From Spirochaetaceae bacterium bin103 (GTDB lineage: Bacteria > Spirochaetota > Spirochaetia > SZUA-6 > Bin103): a stretch of DNA of 64,000 nt. Positions 63,627 to 64,000 of the stretch are shown here, piece after piece (position 1 is the first letter of the stretch; each line of letters begins with the position of its first letter). The translations under genes were made by a program, and so were the position numbers. The DNA lies in NCBI GenBank assembly GCA_002238925.1, contig MPNH01000009.1, forward strand, positions 40,010 through 104,009. Direction: 5' to 3'. The notes below the pieces were generated by a model that was not told the DNA's origin, searched no databases, and worked only from the letters and a program-made list of their open reading frames with translations.

Positions 63627-64000
63627 ATGGAACACAACACGATCACCCTTGCACGCCACGCGACGGCGCCCGAGCGGCCTGAACCGACGGTGATAATCCG
63701 GCCGCCCGACGGCGAGGCGCTCGCCGCCGCTGCGGAGACAGCGGCAGACCGCAAGCCTGGGGACGGTGCAGCCATGCGACCGGATCAGGCCCAGGAGCCC
63801 GAGCTGAAACGCCTCGGGAACCAGATCGCCGAGCTGTCGGCGCGCATCGACGCGGCTAACTACGAGCTGCTGTGCCAACTGCGCGAGTTCGACCGCCGCT
63901 ACGGCTGGGAGGGGTGGCGCTCCTGCGCCCACTGGCTGAACTGGCGCACCGGCCTCGCCCTCGGCGCCGCGCGCGAGAAGCTGCGCGTGGCCGCCGCGCT
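63627..64000 (+). CDS. DUF222/HNH-type protein, cut by window edge
   Basis: The first 124 residues of a gene running off the right edge. After a 60-residue Ala/Pro/Arg-rich lead, LKRLGNQIAELSARIDAANY, then LCQLREFDRRYGWEGWRSCA and HWLNWRTGLALGAAREKLRV match the DUF222 (13E12-type) domain that precedes HNH nuclease domains. The HNH part should lie beyond the window. It differs in type from the HNH protein at 36379. Confidence 0.75.
   Translation, partial: MEHNTITLARHATAPERPEPTVIIRPPDGEALAAAAETAADRKPGDGAAMRPDQAQEPELKRLGNQIAELSARIDAANYELLCQLREFDRRYGWEGWRSCAHWLNWRTGLALGAAREKLRVAAA

Overview
The window is about 64 kb of GC-rich bacterial chromosome with short intergenic gaps, many ATGA or GTGA start-stop overlaps, and no rRNA, tRNA or CRISPR array that I could recognise. 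I suspect a free-living or host-associated member of the Spirochaetota, probably a metagenome-assembled genome. The basis is indirect: three oligopeptide-type binding proteins carry signal peptides ending in Ala/Gly- and Glu-rich tails (AAEAEQ, GGETEG), a style common in spirochaete binding proteins. The taxonomy is inference, not demonstrated.

Layout. 1-13.2 kb: a partial sulfatase; a PdxR-like regulator divergent from a PNPOx-like protein; vapBC; a gamma carbonic anhydrase; a DUF4914 P-loop protein; an overlapping phosphopantetheinyl transferase/PptH-like phosphoesterase pair; and a siroheme sulfite/nitrite reductase followed by two conserved proteins. 13.3-18.9 kb: a binding protein-DppB-DppC operon with a terminator hairpin after the binding protein, then a secreted CRTAC1-like protein. 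18.9-31.5 kb: an accessory stretch dense in toxin-antitoxin genes (phd/PIN, a RelB fusion cassette, DUF4160/DUF2442, hicBA, PIN). Interspersed are acetyl-CoA synthetase, two cobalamin genes (cbiB, cobD), two lipoproteins, a decayed transporter operon and a two-gene AAA ATPase/nuclease-like cassette. 31.5-35.3 kb: a second transporter operon. 35.3-41.3 kb: a 10-bp tandem repeat, a large HNH endonuclease, an AAA_14/DUF4143 ATPase, a dppC scrap and a DUF3368/UPF0175 pair. 41.5-49.1 kb: a nucleoside hydrolase, a third dipeptide-type transporter, and a second AAA_14 ATPase bracketed by copies of a Phd-like antitoxin gene. 49.2-64 kb: PtsP, a PHP phosphatase, an orphan molybdenum hydroxylase, a ParB-domain protein with a D12 adenine methylase, a five-gene sugar catabolic operon, and the start of a DUF222/HNH-type gene.

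The economy implied is import and breakdown of peptides, nucleosides, sulfated compounds and unusual sugars, with acetate assimilation. None of the three ABC importers has its ATPase genes here. Around this metabolic core sit small accessory cassettes, several bordered by partial copies of neighbouring genes. The strongest candidates for something undescribed are the AAA ATPase/nuclease-like pair lying between direct repeats of a dppC 3' end (29.4-31.6 kb), the second ATPase lying between copies of an antitoxin gene (47.4-49.1 kb), and the Dam/ParB pair (55.0-57.1 kb).

A caution for any user: four places (about 3.55, 25.6, 50.3 and 57.3 kb) contain a 57-97 bp imperfect local duplication in which one copy is enriched in G/C substitutions. 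Three of these break a reading frame, and removing one repeat length restores each frame exactly. They look like sequencing or assembly artefacts rather than biology.
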